From Dyadobacter sediminis (GTDB taxonomy: Bacteria > Bacteroidota > Bacteroidia > Cytophagales > Spirosomataceae): a stretch of DNA of 64,000 bases. The stretch is from the NCBI RefSeq assembly GCF_005860765.1, contig NZ_VCEI01000021.1, positions 992,001-1,056,000 of the forward strand. Reading direction: 5' to 3'. The notes beneath the pieces are model-generated. The model did not search any database. It was not told the origin of the DNA and worked only from the letters and a program-made list of their open reading frames with translations. The position numbers and the translations under genes are program-made. The first letter of the stretch is position 1. Each line of letters begins with the position of its first letter. Positions 43,345-52,614 of the stretch are shown here, one piece after another.

Positions 43345-45723
43345 ATGTCTGAACACAAAAAGAAAAATACAAGTACTCAATCGTTTGCTGCATTTAAGGT
43401 TTTCTATCATTTTTTATTTCTTCTGATTTTCTCTGCATGTGCCGTTTCATTCACGGCCAATGCGCAGCGTTCCGATTCCACGGGAAAAAGGAGCATTGTA
43501 ATTCCGGATACGCTTTTATTTAAAATAGAACAGGCCCAGGCGGTGATCACCCAGATCAACACGGCTAATACAAAAGGTTACAACAGCGGTAACATCCGGC
43601 GTGAACTCAAGACCATCAAAGGCAACGCCGGCCATATACAGCGCGCGCTTGCTGACACCGAGGCTATTCCGAATAATAAAGATCTTCTGAATTACCGGAT
43701 TATGCTCACCGATGTACAGCAGAAAACCACACAATGGCGAAAGTTGCTGTCGAGGCACAATGCGGAACTGCAGCAGATGTCCGAACAGATCATTGAATTC
43801 GGACGGGATTCGTTACTGGCTGTCAACAACCGCGATACGACACAGAAAAAGCTTTACTCCGGACAGATTTATGATTTGAGGCAAAGGCTGCAGCAAGCCG
43901 GAAAGATTACGACGGCCAATCTGGATACGGTCAGCAATCTGCTTGCGGACGTATCGGAAGTGTACTTTCTGGCCAATGATCTTCAGTCCACCATCAGCGG
44001 TTATCTGAAGGAATCCGGCCGCAATTTGTTCGGCAGGGAAACAAGCTACATCTGGAAGCCTTCTGTCCGCGACAATCAGGAAAAGGTCAGGAACATGATC
44101 AGCGTTTCCTATTTGGGCCAGAACAATATTCTGAGGTATTTTTTTCAGTCCACGTGGGATAACCGCATTTTACTTGTACTGCTTTGTATCGGATTTTTTG
44201 TATGGGTTTATTACAATTACAGCAAGGCCGCAGGCGCAAAGCTCAGCCGGGAAATCGGCAAACTTGAATTCAACTACATAAATGCCAGGCCATTGCTGGC
44301 CACGTTTATTGTGCTGCTTAACCTGACTCCTCTGTTCGAACCCCGCGCGCCGTCCATCTATATAGAACTGAACCAGTTTTTGCTTTTGATGACGCTGACC
44401 GTTTTCTTTCTGAAAATGCTGCCGCCAAATCACCTGATGTGGTGGTTTTCGGTTTTGATTTTATATGTGCTCGTCATTTTCAGCAATGTAATCGTTGACG
44501 CATCTTTCTTCTTACGGTTTTTACTAATTGGGCTGAATGTCGGCTCTATCTTGTTCGGAATCAGGTTTTACAAAAAACTGAAAGAAGTAAAGCTGGAAGA
44601 AAGATTTATAAAACCAATTCTGATTATTTATGTTTTCCTGAATAGTTCAGCCATTTTACTGAATGCGCTTGGCCGCGTTACACTGGCCAAAACACTCAAT
44701 ATCACAGCAATAAGCGGACTGATACAAATTCTGAGTCTGGGCGTTTTTGTGCATGTGCTTACGGAAGCAGTGGAACTGCAGATCAAAGTAAGTTCATGTT
44801 CCAACGGAATATTTTCCAGGATCAATGTTCAGAAAACGCGCGCTTCTTTTCAAAAAGCCATGACGGTCATTTCGGTTGTGCTCTGGCTGCTTGTATTTTT
44901 CATCAACCTCAATATCATTGATCCGGTATTCGGTTTCTTATTCGGGATCATGGAAAAACCGCGTAATTTCGGCAGCATCACCTTTACGCTTCAAAATGTC
45001 CTGATTTTCTCGTTGATTCTCTGGATTTCCAATAATCTTCAAAAAAACATCAGTCTGTTTTTCTCCGGTCCGGAGGTCAGTTTTACGGAAGAATCCGTAC
45101 ACAAAGGCTCCAAACTGGCATTGATCCGGCTTGTGATCATTGTTATAGGCTTCCTTTTTGCAGTTACAGCTTCGGGTGTTCCGCTGGATAAAATAACTGT
45201 TTTGCTGGGGGCACTCGGTGTCGGAAACGGATTGGGTATGCAGAATATCGTCAATAATTTTGTTTCCGGAATCATCCTTATTTTTGAAAAACCGTTTACA
45301 ATCGGCGATTACATCGAGCTGGCCGACAAAAAAGGAAAGGTTATGGACATCGGAATCCGTTCGAGCCGCATGCTTACGCCGCAGGGTTCCAGCGTCATTA
45401 TCCCGAACGGCGATCTGCTTTCAGGCCGGCTTGTCAATTACACAACCAGCAATGCACGTCTGAAAAGCGAAGTTGTTTTCAAGATCAATATCGATTCCGA
45501 TCTGGAAGCGGCCAAGAAAATCATCAACGATATTGTTGATGATGCAGAAGGGATTGTAAAAAAAGCGCCCCGCCAAATTTTGTTCAGCGCGATTGCAGCG
45601 GACAATGTCGAGCTCAAAATTACAGTCTGGCTCAATGACGTTTATTCCGAAACGGCATTCAAAAGCTATGTGCTTGAACAGATCCTGATCCGTTTCAGGA
45701 AGAGTGAAATCAAGGTTATGTAA
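43345..45723 (+). CDS. Large mechanosensitive ion channel, MscS family
   Basis: A 792-residue inner-membrane channel of the MscK/YbiO size class. A hydrophobic N-terminal segment (about 21-41) precedes a periplasmic coiled-coil region (about 50-230). About ten TM segments follow from about 270 to 640. The pore-lining helix is VLLGALGVGNGLGMQNIVNNFVSG (a Gly/Ala-rich TM3), and the beta domain EKPFTIGDYIEL...KGKVMDIGIRSSRMLTPQGSSVIIPNGDLLSGRLVNYT is the MscS signature. It protects against hypo-osmotic shock. It is monocistronic. The 250-bp upstream gap contains a TAGCTAACAGCCAACAGCC motif of the dispersed type. Confidence 0.93.
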   Translation: MSEHKKKNTSTQSFAAFKVFYHFLFLLIFSACAVSFTANAQRSDSTGKRSIVIPDTLLFKIEQAQAVITQINTANTKGYNSGNIRRELKTIKGNAGHIQRALADTEAIPNNKDLLNYRIMLTDVQQKTTQWRKLLSRHNAELQQMSEQIIEFGRDSLLAVNNRDTTQKKLYSGQIYDLRQRLQQAGKITTANLDTVSNLLADVSEVYFLANDLQSTISGYLKESGRNLFGRETSYIWKPSVRDNQEKVRNMISVSYLGQNNILRYFFQSTWDNRILLVLLCIGFFVWVYYNYSKAAGAKLSREIGKLEFNYINARPLLATFIVLLNLTPLFEPRAPSIYIELNQFLLLMTLTVFFLKMLPPNHLMWWFSVLILYVLVIFSNVIVDASFFLRFLLIGLNVGSILFGIRFYKKLKEVKLEERFIKPILIIYVFLNSSAILLNALGRVTLAKTLNITAISGLIQILSLGVFVHVLTEAVELQIKVSSCSNGIFSRINVQKTRASFQKAMTVISVVLWLLVFFINLNIIDPVFGFLFGIMEKPRNFGSITFTLQNVLIFSLILWISNNLQKNISLFFSGPEVSFTEESVHKGSKLALIRLVIIVIGFLFAVTASGVPLDKITVLLGALGVGNGLGMQNIVNNFVSGIILIFEKPFTIGDYIELADKKGKVMDIGIRSSRMLTPQGSSVIIPNGDLLSGRLVNYTTSNARLKSEVVFKINIDSDLEAAKKIINDIVDDAEGIVKKAPRQILFSAIAADNVELKITVWLNDVYSETAFKSYVLEQILIRFRKSEIKVM

Positions 45724-45867
45724 AATGCCTTTTAGCGGAAAGTAAATTTAAATAACCGGTTTACTCCCAAAACCTACCGGATAAAAAATTGTAATCAGTA
45801 AACGTTAAACGAATAATTGCTAGTATTGTGGCTTGTTTAATTGAAAGCATATTCATTATCAAGCTGC

Positions 45868-47283
45868 ATGCACCTTTTTTCCGGTCAACGCCTGTATTTC
45901 GTACTTTTTGTCTTTATCCTGCTGACCGCCGCAACGTATTATCACCGCTTTCCGACAGGCGATGATGCATGGTTTGGCGAGCAATCGTACTGGCTGGAAA
46001 AAGAAGGCGTGATCCGTTCCGAATTCTTTCGCGGAATTGCGGGCTGGGAAAAGCAGCTTCTGGTCAGTCACAAATTATTTCTGGCCGTTGGGGCCTTGTT
46101 TATACATTTCTTCGGGTTTCATCTGCCTGTTCTTCAATTTACAGGATTGCTCTTTTTTAGCATTATGACGGCAGAAATTGCCTTTTATGTACGATCAAGG
46201 GTTTCTGCTGAAAACTCAGGATTTGTGCCGGCAATTCTGATTCTGGTTTTTACCAACCGGTTACTGATCAAGATGAGTTTCGAAAACCGTCCGGAAATGA
46301 TGCTCGCAGCATTTGGTTTCGGGGCTTTTCTGCTGATCAGAAACAAAGGAAATAAGTTGCACATGGCAGCCGGCGGCATGCTGGCCGGACTCGCATTTCT
46401 GTCGCATCTCAACGGTATTATTTACGTCATTGCCGGAATTGGAACGTTGCTGCTGCTCAAAAGATACCGAGATGCAATCTGTTTCGGAATATTCAGCAGT
46501 CTGACCTGCGCGTTGTATCTGACGGATATTTTATTGACTGAAAACGGCTTTAAAATCTGGTGGTACCAGTTCCGGCATGATCCGGCGACACAGGCCGCAT
46601 TCGGTTTTCAAACCAAGCTGATCCAGATTCTGACTTACCCGCGCATATTTTTTCATTCACCGGAACAGATTGCGCTTTCACTTTTACTTGTTTACATGCT
46701 GTGGGTTCAAAGGAATCTGATCCGTAAACTGCCGTCCGAGCTGAAACGGTTCTCACTGATTCTGTTTTTCTCCTTCTGGCTTATCACCAAAGGCAACGGC
46801 GGTTTGTATCTTCCTTTGTTTATGCCGTTTATGTTTGCGCTGGTTTTCGAACTTTACAAAATCAGGCCGTTTGTCAATACCGGTCTGAAACTTGTGTTGC
46901 TGGCTTATCTGATCATTGGTATTTTCGGTACGGTCCAGCTTATTGTCAAAAATCATAAACTCGGTTTTTTGCCGGACACCTATTCAAAACTTCGGAAGCA
47001 TTTGCCCGGGAAAACAACGGGCGTAGTGCCACTTACTTTTTTTTACAATGAATACGAGCAGTTTCCGCGTTTGCTGACACACGAGAATTACAAACTGTAT
47101 GCTCAGAAGAAAAACATGACTGCCGGAAAATTTGGCACCTGGGCGTACAAAAAAGGTGCGGATTTTATCCTGATGGATTATGAATTTAATGCCGAGTCCT
47201 ACTTCCCGGCTCCGGGAACAGCCGGAATTCCGTTTTACCATCTGGTTTATTTTGACGGGCGGTTTGCTGTATACTACAAGTAA
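45868..47283 (+). CDS. GT39/ArnT-like polytopic membrane glycosyltransferase candidate
   Basis: A 471-residue protein started at ATG 45868 (MHLFSGQRLYFVLFVFIL); a TTG nine codons earlier is possible. About ten hydrophobic segments are present. After the first TM the loop FPTGDDAWFGEQSYWLEKEGV holds an acidic pair in the place where GT-C enzymes (ArnT, PMT) keep their catalytic Asp. A second hallmark is the long periplasmic C-terminal region (about 370-471) typical of GT39-like enzymes. These use polyprenyl-phosphate sugars to modify glycans or proteins. Sequence signatures are weak, so it is a candidate only. It is monocistronic. Confidence 0.65.
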   Translation: MHLFSGQRLYFVLFVFILLTAATYYHRFPTGDDAWFGEQSYWLEKEGVIRSEFFRGIAGWEKQLLVSHKLFLAVGALFIHFFGFHLPVLQFTGLLFFSIMTAEIAFYVRSRVSAENSGFVPAILILVFTNRLLIKMSFENRPEMMLAAFGFGAFLLIRNKGNKLHMAAGGMLAGLAFLSHLNGIIYVIAGIGTLLLLKRYRDAICFGIFSSLTCALYLTDILLTENGFKIWWYQFRHDPATQAAFGFQTKLIQILTYPRIFFHSPEQIALSLLLVYMLWVQRNLIRKLPSELKRFSLILFFSFWLITKGNGGLYLPLFMPFMFALVFELYKIRPFVNTGLKLVLLAYLIIGIFGTVQLIVKNHKLGFLPDTYSKLRKHLPGKTTGVVPLTFFYNEYEQFPRLLTHENYKLYAQKKNMTAGKFGTWAYKKGADFILMDYEFNAESYFPAPGTAGIPFYHLVYFDGRFAVYYK

Positions 47284-47372
47284 TTCGCATGTTTCCCGCC
47301 AAATAGCTTGTTTAAGGCTTATATGTTTATTTTTAGAAATATTATAAAAATATTTTATTGAAATGCTTTGTT

Positions 47373-47388
47373 GTTTAAACGATTAAAC
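47373..47388. promoter_or_regulatory. LacI-type operator candidate 1 upstream of SusC 2
   Basis: GTTTAAACGATTAAAC: perfect 6-bp arms (GTTTAA / TTAAAC) around ACGA, with the central CG expected for a LacI-family site. The core recurs in reverse orientation at 47557-47568. A LacI-family gene lies inside the downstream operon (53972-55009). Confidence 0.55.
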
Positions 47389-47556
47389 CTACATTTGAAG
47401 CAAGCATTCCCGGAATATACCTATTTAAAATTCAATAAAGGATACAAGCCATATTCCAGCTCACACTTTTTCTTCCGGTTCTGAACAGATTGTTGATACA
47501 TTGATTATTAATTTTCGGCTTAAAACGCTTTTTGTATATGACCACTTGATTTTTGC

Positions 47557-47568
47557 TTAATCGTTTAA
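47557..47568. promoter_or_regulatory. LacI-type operator candidate 2 upstream of SusC 2
   Basis: TTAATCGTTTAA with arms TTAA/TTAA around TCGT. With flanking A it is the exact reverse complement of the 13-mer TTTAAACGATTAA in site 1, about 184 bp away, a spacing that would allow DNA looping. The rest of the 47284-47846 gap holds no convincing gene; a minus-strand open frame at 47432-47791 looks random. Confidence 0.5.
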
Positions 47569-47846
47569 ATACATTCCGTTTCAATCCGTATAACATGCAT
47601 GTAGCGGAATTTACCGGAACGGTATCTTTCAGGCAAAATACCTTTTTGCCAGCATAATTCTTTGTACGTATAGGGTGAACAGTTACTTGTGGGAAATCTG
47701 ATTTCCGGCTTGTCGCTTTGTTGATCTGAAATTTAAATAAGTAAGGTATTTTTTTCTTCGCCCGGCGATTTTCCGGGCTGTTATCCTGCATTGTTGCGGG
47801 GAATTCTGTATGTGGTTTGATTTACATTTCTAATGTACAATTGGTT

Positions 47847-50800
47847 ATGATGAGACAATCTTCTACAATTATCATTTTTCTGTTATCGATGCTATGCACC
47901 GTTGCTGATGCACAAAACAGCCGGATAACAGGCATTGTAACCGGGCAGGATAAGGAGCCTTTGCCCGGCGTCAACATTCTGATCAGCGGTTCGTCGCAGG
48001 GAACCGTAACGGATTCGGAAGGAAAATATGCCATTGATGCGCCGGCCGGTGCAAGCCTTGTTTTTTCATTTATAGGTTATATCAGCCAGACAATCAGCAT
48101 CAATTCCAGATCGGTTATTGATCTGGAACTTGCTCAGGAATCAAAAAACCTGAATGAAGTGGTCGTGACGGCGCTGGGCATCAAACGGGAAGCCAAAACA
48201 CTCGGCTATGCTACTGCCACCGTCAACGCCGACCAGATTTCAACCAACCGTACACCCAACGTTGTCAGTTCATTGCAGGGAAAAATGGCCGGTGTCAACA
48301 TTTCCTCTTTATCGACCGGCCCGGGCGGAACGGCCAAAATCCGTATTCGCGGCCAGTCTTCATTCAGCGGTCAGAATAGTCCGCTTATTGTTGTAAACGG
48401 CGTTCCGATCGATAATTCCAATTATGCAGGCGGCGGCGATTACGGTTCCAGATCGGCCAATGCTTCGGACGGCGGCGACGGACTTTCCAGTATCAATCCC
48501 GATGACATTGAATCCATGACCGTTCTGAAAGGTGCAACCGCGGCCGCACTTTACGGCTCGCGTGCCAAAGACGGCGTAGTCATGATCACGACCAAAAACC
48601 GCGGTACCGGAAAAGGGATCGGTGTGGATTACAATATCAATTTCACAACGGATACACCGCTGGATTTTACTGATTTTCAATATGAATACGGACAGGGCGA
48701 AGGCGGAAAAAGGCCGACTGCTACAATGCCGACATCCGGAGTATGGAGTTTTGGGGAAAAGTTTGAACCGGGCATGACGCAAGTGCTTTTTGACAACGAA
48801 ACATGGCCTTACGAACCGGTCTTCAATCGGGTGAAGAAGTTTTACCGGACGGGCACGAACATGACAAATACGGTTACCGTTTCCAATAACGGCCCTAACG
48901 GCGGTTTCAGCCTTTCGCTTGCCAATGCGGAGAACAAGGGAATTTTACCGAATAATACCTTCAACAGGAAAATTGTAAATCTGGGTTTTACACAGAATAT
49001 CTCTAAAAAGCTTAATGTTTTTGGCAACATCAATTATTCAAAAGAGAAAAATACAAACCCGCCGCAGATTGATACACAGGACTTTGCCGTTTCAACAGTC
49101 CTTTTTACGCTGGCCAATTCCATGCCATTTGAAGCATTGCAGCAGAACCAGACTTTGCCGAACGGAGATGAATTTGTGTTTTCAAGGTTTCTGGTCAGAA
49201 ATAATCCGTACTACTCGCTGAGCCGCCATTTTGAAAACATCGACCGCGACCGTATTTTCGGTAACGTGGCCATGAAATATCAGTTTACAGACTGGCTTTA
49301 TCTGCAGGGCCGCATTGCGCAGGATTTCTACGTACGCGGACAGGATTACAACATTCCGAACGGTTATGCGCCGATTGCAAAAGCACCGGTCGGTTATGTA
49401 AACGGTTCTTACACGCAGGATATCCGCAGGAATACGGAACGGAACCTGGATTTCATTCTGGGCGGAAACCATACGTTCGGCAGCATCGGTCTGGACGTTA
49501 CGCTCGGCGGAAACCAGCGTTATGCTCGCATGGATTACAACAGCGTAACGGTACAGGATTTTATTCAGCCGGGCTTGTACACAGTTATGAACGGACGCGT
49601 GAAAAACCCGTTGTACAGTCTTTCGGAAAAGAAAATCAATTCGCTTTACGGTGCCGCCACAATCTCGTATAAAGAATTTTTATACCTGAATGTTACCGCC
49701 CGAAACGATTGGTTTTCAACACTTGCGCCTCAGAATCGCAGCATTCTTTATCCGTCTGTTACGGGAAGTTTTGTTTTTTCACAGGCCATTACAAACCTGC
49801 CGGCATGGATTACATTCGGCAAGCTGAGAGCGGCGTATGCGGAAGTGGGTTCGGATAACGTGAACCCGTATTCCAATGCATTGTACTATTCCGTTGACAA
49901 TAATTCCTTTCCGAATCCGTCAGGCCAGCTTGTGCCGGTCGGCGGGATCAATGCATCCACTGTTCCCAATAAAAACCTGCGTCCGTTACGGATTAAGGAA
50001 GCCGAGGCCGGACTGGAAATGAAAATGTTCAACAACCAGATCGGGTTTGATTTTACGTATTATCATAAAACGACTGACGATCAGATTCTTGCCGCACAGA
50101 TTTCGGATGCTTCCTCTTATACGGCCCAGCTCATTAATGTGGGGCGCAGCATGAACAAAGGCATTGAACTGCTGATCAGCGGCTCGCCGGTGAACACCAA
50201 AAATTTTCGCTGGGATGTCAGCTTCAATGCATCTTACAATACTTCGAAAGTACTGAAACTCGGTCTTGCTGAAAAAGATACGGTCATAACAGTTGGCGGC
50301 GGAGGCGGTCGTACGCTGAATATGGTCGTAGGCAAGCCGCTTGGCCAGCTTTATACATTCAAATATCTGCGGGATGAAGCAGGAAGGCAGGTTTTTGACA
50401 AAAACAGTGGAATGCCGCTGCGGAACAATACGCTGATGAACGTCGGAAATGCGCTTCCAAGATATTTTGGCGGAATCACAAACACGTTTACTTACAAAGG
50501 AATCACGCTTTCCACACTGATTGATTTCAAGCTTGGTCATAAAATGATTGCCGGTCGGAATATCAATTACATGCGCCACGGATTGTCCAAAAGAACGCTG
50601 CCGGGGCGAGCGGAAGGTTTCGTGATCGGTAACGGCGTAAATCCGGACGGGGAAATCAATCAGACCAAAGCGGCAGTGCAGCCTTTTTATGAATCCATTA
50701 ATCCGCTGGGCGTCAACGAAGATTTTGTGTTCAATGCCGGTTTCTGGAAACTGCGGCAGATCACGCTGAGCTATGATCTCGGCAAACTGCTTCCTGAAAA

Positions 50801-50984
50801 GTTCTTTATCAAAGGGCTGAGACTGAGCGCCGTTGCGAACAACGTGCTGATCATTAAAAAATGGACCGAAAATATGGGCCCGGAAGAAGTGCTGAACTCG
50901 TCGGACAACGCGACCGGACTTGATTTCTGGCCGGGCTTGCCGCCGACACGGAGCATCGGATTCAATCTGAATGTGAAATTCTGA
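47847..50984 (+). CDS. SusC/RagA-family TonB-dependent transporter 2
   Basis: A 1045-residue protein from ATG 47847 (MMRQSSTIIIFLLSMLCTVADAQ signal). The open frame 10 codons further upstream lacks a plausible start context. The carboxypeptidase-D-like domain is at about 24-105 and the TonB-box region is NEVVVTALGIKREAKTLGYA. The plug contains RIRGQSSFSGQNSPLIVVNG and VLKGATAAALYGSRAKDGVVMITTK. The C-terminus is RSIGFNLNVKF. TALGIKR instead of VGYGTQ marks a distinct SusC subgroup. Its N-terminal ~100 residues strongly resemble SusC 3 (58235). It is paired with the SusD-like gene 32 bp downstream. Confidence 0.95.
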   Translation: MMRQSSTIIIFLLSMLCTVADAQNSRITGIVTGQDKEPLPGVNILISGSSQGTVTDSEGKYAIDAPAGASLVFSFIGYISQTISINSRSVIDLELAQESKNLNEVVVTALGIKREAKTLGYATATVNADQISTNRTPNVVSSLQGKMAGVNISSLSTGPGGTAKIRIRGQSSFSGQNSPLIVVNGVPIDNSNYAGGGDYGSRSANASDGGDGLSSINPDDIESMTVLKGATAAALYGSRAKDGVVMITTKNRGTGKGIGVDYNINFTTDTPLDFTDFQYEYGQGEGGKRPTATMPTSGVWSFGEKFEPGMTQVLFDNETWPYEPVFNRVKKFYRTGTNMTNTVTVSNNGPNGGFSLSLANAENKGILPNNTFNRKIVNLGFTQNISKKLNVFGNINYSKEKNTNPPQIDTQDFAVSTVLFTLANSMPFEALQQNQTLPNGDEFVFSRFLVRNNPYYSLSRHFENIDRDRIFGNVAMKYQFTDWLYLQGRIAQDFYVRGQDYNIPNGYAPIAKAPVGYVNGSYTQDIRRNTERNLDFILGGNHTFGSIGLDVTLGGNQRYARMDYNSVTVQDFIQPGLYTVMNGRVKNPLYSLSEKKINSLYGAATISYKEFLYLNVTARNDWFSTLAPQNRSILYPSVTGSFVFSQAITNLPAWITFGKLRAAYAEVGSDNVNPYSNALYYSVDNNSFPNPSGQLVPVGGINASTVPNKNLRPLRIKEAEAGLEMKMFNNQIGFDFTYYHKTTDDQILAAQISDASSYTAQLINVGRSMNKGIELLISGSPVNTKNFRWDVSFNASYNTSKVLKLGLAEKDTVITVGGGGGRTLNMVVGKPLGQLYTFKYLRDEAGRQVFDKNSGMPLRNNTLMNVGNALPRYFGGITNTFTYKGITLSTLIDFKLGHKMIAGRNINYMRHGLSKRTLPGRAEGFVIGNGVNPDGEINQTKAAVQPFYESINPLGVNEDFVFNAGFWKLRQITLSYDLGKLLPEKFFIKGLRLSAVANNVLIIKKWTENMGPEEVLNSSDNATGLDFWPGLPPTRSIGFNLNVKF

Positions 50985-51016
50985 TCGTCAAACTGTTTTC
51001 AAAACTCCTGAAAAAT

Positions 51017-52558
51017 ATGAAGACTTTATTAAAATCCATACTTGCCGTTTTGTTTCTGCTGGGTTCGCTTACGGGCTGCGATAAAGGGTTTGACGAGATC
51101 AATACCAACAAAGTTGATCCGACTTCCCTGGCGCCGTCGCTCATCCTGAACAAGGCCATCATCAGCACGACTTACCTCGACGGACTTTCGACACTCGGCA
51201 TGCTGACCTACAATTTTGCCATTGTCCAACAGATTGTTACGCCTTACGGAAGCTCTTTGTCAGGCGGAAATTACAACCAGTACAACAATGCAAATTCGCC
51301 GCTGGTGTGGGTGAATTTTTACCGGAATGTGATCAAACAGCTGGTTGCCGTCACCACGCAGACCAAGGACGATCCTATGCAGGCTAATATTTATCATACG
51401 GCCAGAATCTGGAAAGCGTATGCATTCATGATCCTGACGGATACATACGGCGACGTTCCGTATTTTGAAGCCGGGCAAGGCTATATCAATGAAATCATCA
51501 GACCGAAATATGATCCGCAGGAAGCCATTTACAAGGATATTCTGAAAGAACTGGACGAAGCTTCGGCTGCACTGGACGTTTCCCAGCCTGCGGTTACAAC
51601 GGATATTCTGTATGGCGGAAACGTTGCGAAATGGAAAAAACTGGGCTATTCACTAATGCTTCGAGCGGGCATGCGCCTCACGAAAGTGGACGAAGCCATG
51701 GCCAAAACCTACGTGGCAAAAGCAGTTGCCGGCGGGTTATTTGAAAGCAACGCAGACAATTCCATGATCCGGCATACGGCGATTTACAACAATTACATTG
51801 CCAATCACCTTGCGGCACGCGAGAAGACCAACTTTTACCTTGCGGCGCCGTTTGTCAATTATTTAAAGGAAAACAACGATCCGCGATTGCCCGTATTTGC
51901 CGTGCGTTATGTAGGCGCCAAGGGCGGTCCGGAGCAGGTCGCCACCCGGGCTTCATCCGATCCGAAAGTTCAGGTCGGCATGCCGATGGGCTATAATGAC
52001 GTAACAATCAATACCGTACTGACAGCAAACGGCGTGGCAAGTTTGTGGGATTTCAGTCAGGTGAACTTGACAACGGTATTGAAACTGGATGCGCCCGAGT
52101 TTCACGTTACGTATGCCCAGAACCAGCTTTTACTGGCAGAAGCGGCTGTCCGCGGATGGGTTACAGGCGAGCCGGCAGATTATTTTTCAAAAGGCATTCG
52201 TGCCAATCTGGAACAAATGGCTTTGTACGATCCCGCTGCGGCCATTCCGGAAGCGGCCATACAAACGTATCTTAAAGCCCATCCGCTGGATAAGACCAAA
52301 GCATTGGAACAGATTAACACGCAATACTGGGTCGCCTCTTTTCTGGACGGGAACGAGCTGTTTGCCAACTTCCGCAGAAGCGGTTATCCTGCATTGAAGA
52401 AAAATCCGTATCCCGGTGCTGAAATTACGGAAGACTTTATCCGCCGCATGCCTTATCCCGACAGTGAAATTATTGTGAACCTTCAGAATGTCAATGATGC
52501 CAATGCAAGGCAGGGACCGAATGATCTGAACACCAGAGTATGGTGGGACAAAAAGTAA
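51017..52558 (+). CDS. SusD-like lipoprotein 2 (SusD-like_2 group)
   Basis: A 513-residue protein. The lipoprotein signal ends at LTGC (Cys near 21), followed by DKGFDEINTNKVDPTSLAPSLILNKAI. That opening and YNFAIVQQIVTPYG, IWKAYAFMILTDTYGDVPYFEA, KLGYSLMLRAGMRLTKVDEAMAKTYV and LLAEAAVRGWVTGEPADYFSKGIRANLEQM are typical of the SusD-like_2 subgroup rather than classical RagB. It should be surface-exposed on the lid of SusC 2. The C-terminus ends in NDLNTRVWWDKK. It is followed by the ManD-like gene after 56 bp, so surface capture and sugar-acid chemistry are likely one operon. Confidence 0.93.
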   Translation: MKTLLKSILAVLFLLGSLTGCDKGFDEINTNKVDPTSLAPSLILNKAIISTTYLDGLSTLGMLTYNFAIVQQIVTPYGSSLSGGNYNQYNNANSPLVWVNFYRNVIKQLVAVTTQTKDDPMQANIYHTARIWKAYAFMILTDTYGDVPYFEAGQGYINEIIRPKYDPQEAIYKDILKELDEASAALDVSQPAVTTDILYGGNVAKWKKLGYSLMLRAGMRLTKVDEAMAKTYVAKAVAGGLFESNADNSMIRHTAIYNNYIANHLAAREKTNFYLAAPFVNYLKENNDPRLPVFAVRYVGAKGGPEQVATRASSDPKVQVGMPMGYNDVTINTVLTANGVASLWDFSQVNLTTVLKLDAPEFHVTYAQNQLLLAEAAVRGWVTGEPADYFSKGIRANLEQMALYDPAAAIPEAAIQTYLKAHPLDKTKALEQINTQYWVASFLDGNELFANFRRSGYPALKKNPYPGAEITEDFIRRMPYPDSEIIVNLQNVNDANARQGPNDLNTRVWWDKK

Positions 52559-52614
52559 ATCAATTGTAAAAACATAACTCCTGAATCTTTAACCTTTTAA
52601 CAATCCAAAAGTTC

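Noticed and set aside
47432..47791. 119-codon minus-strand open frame upstream of SusC 2.
   Set aside because: Composition is Lys/Asn-rich and random-looking, it covers the putative operator and leader region, and no domain is recognisable.
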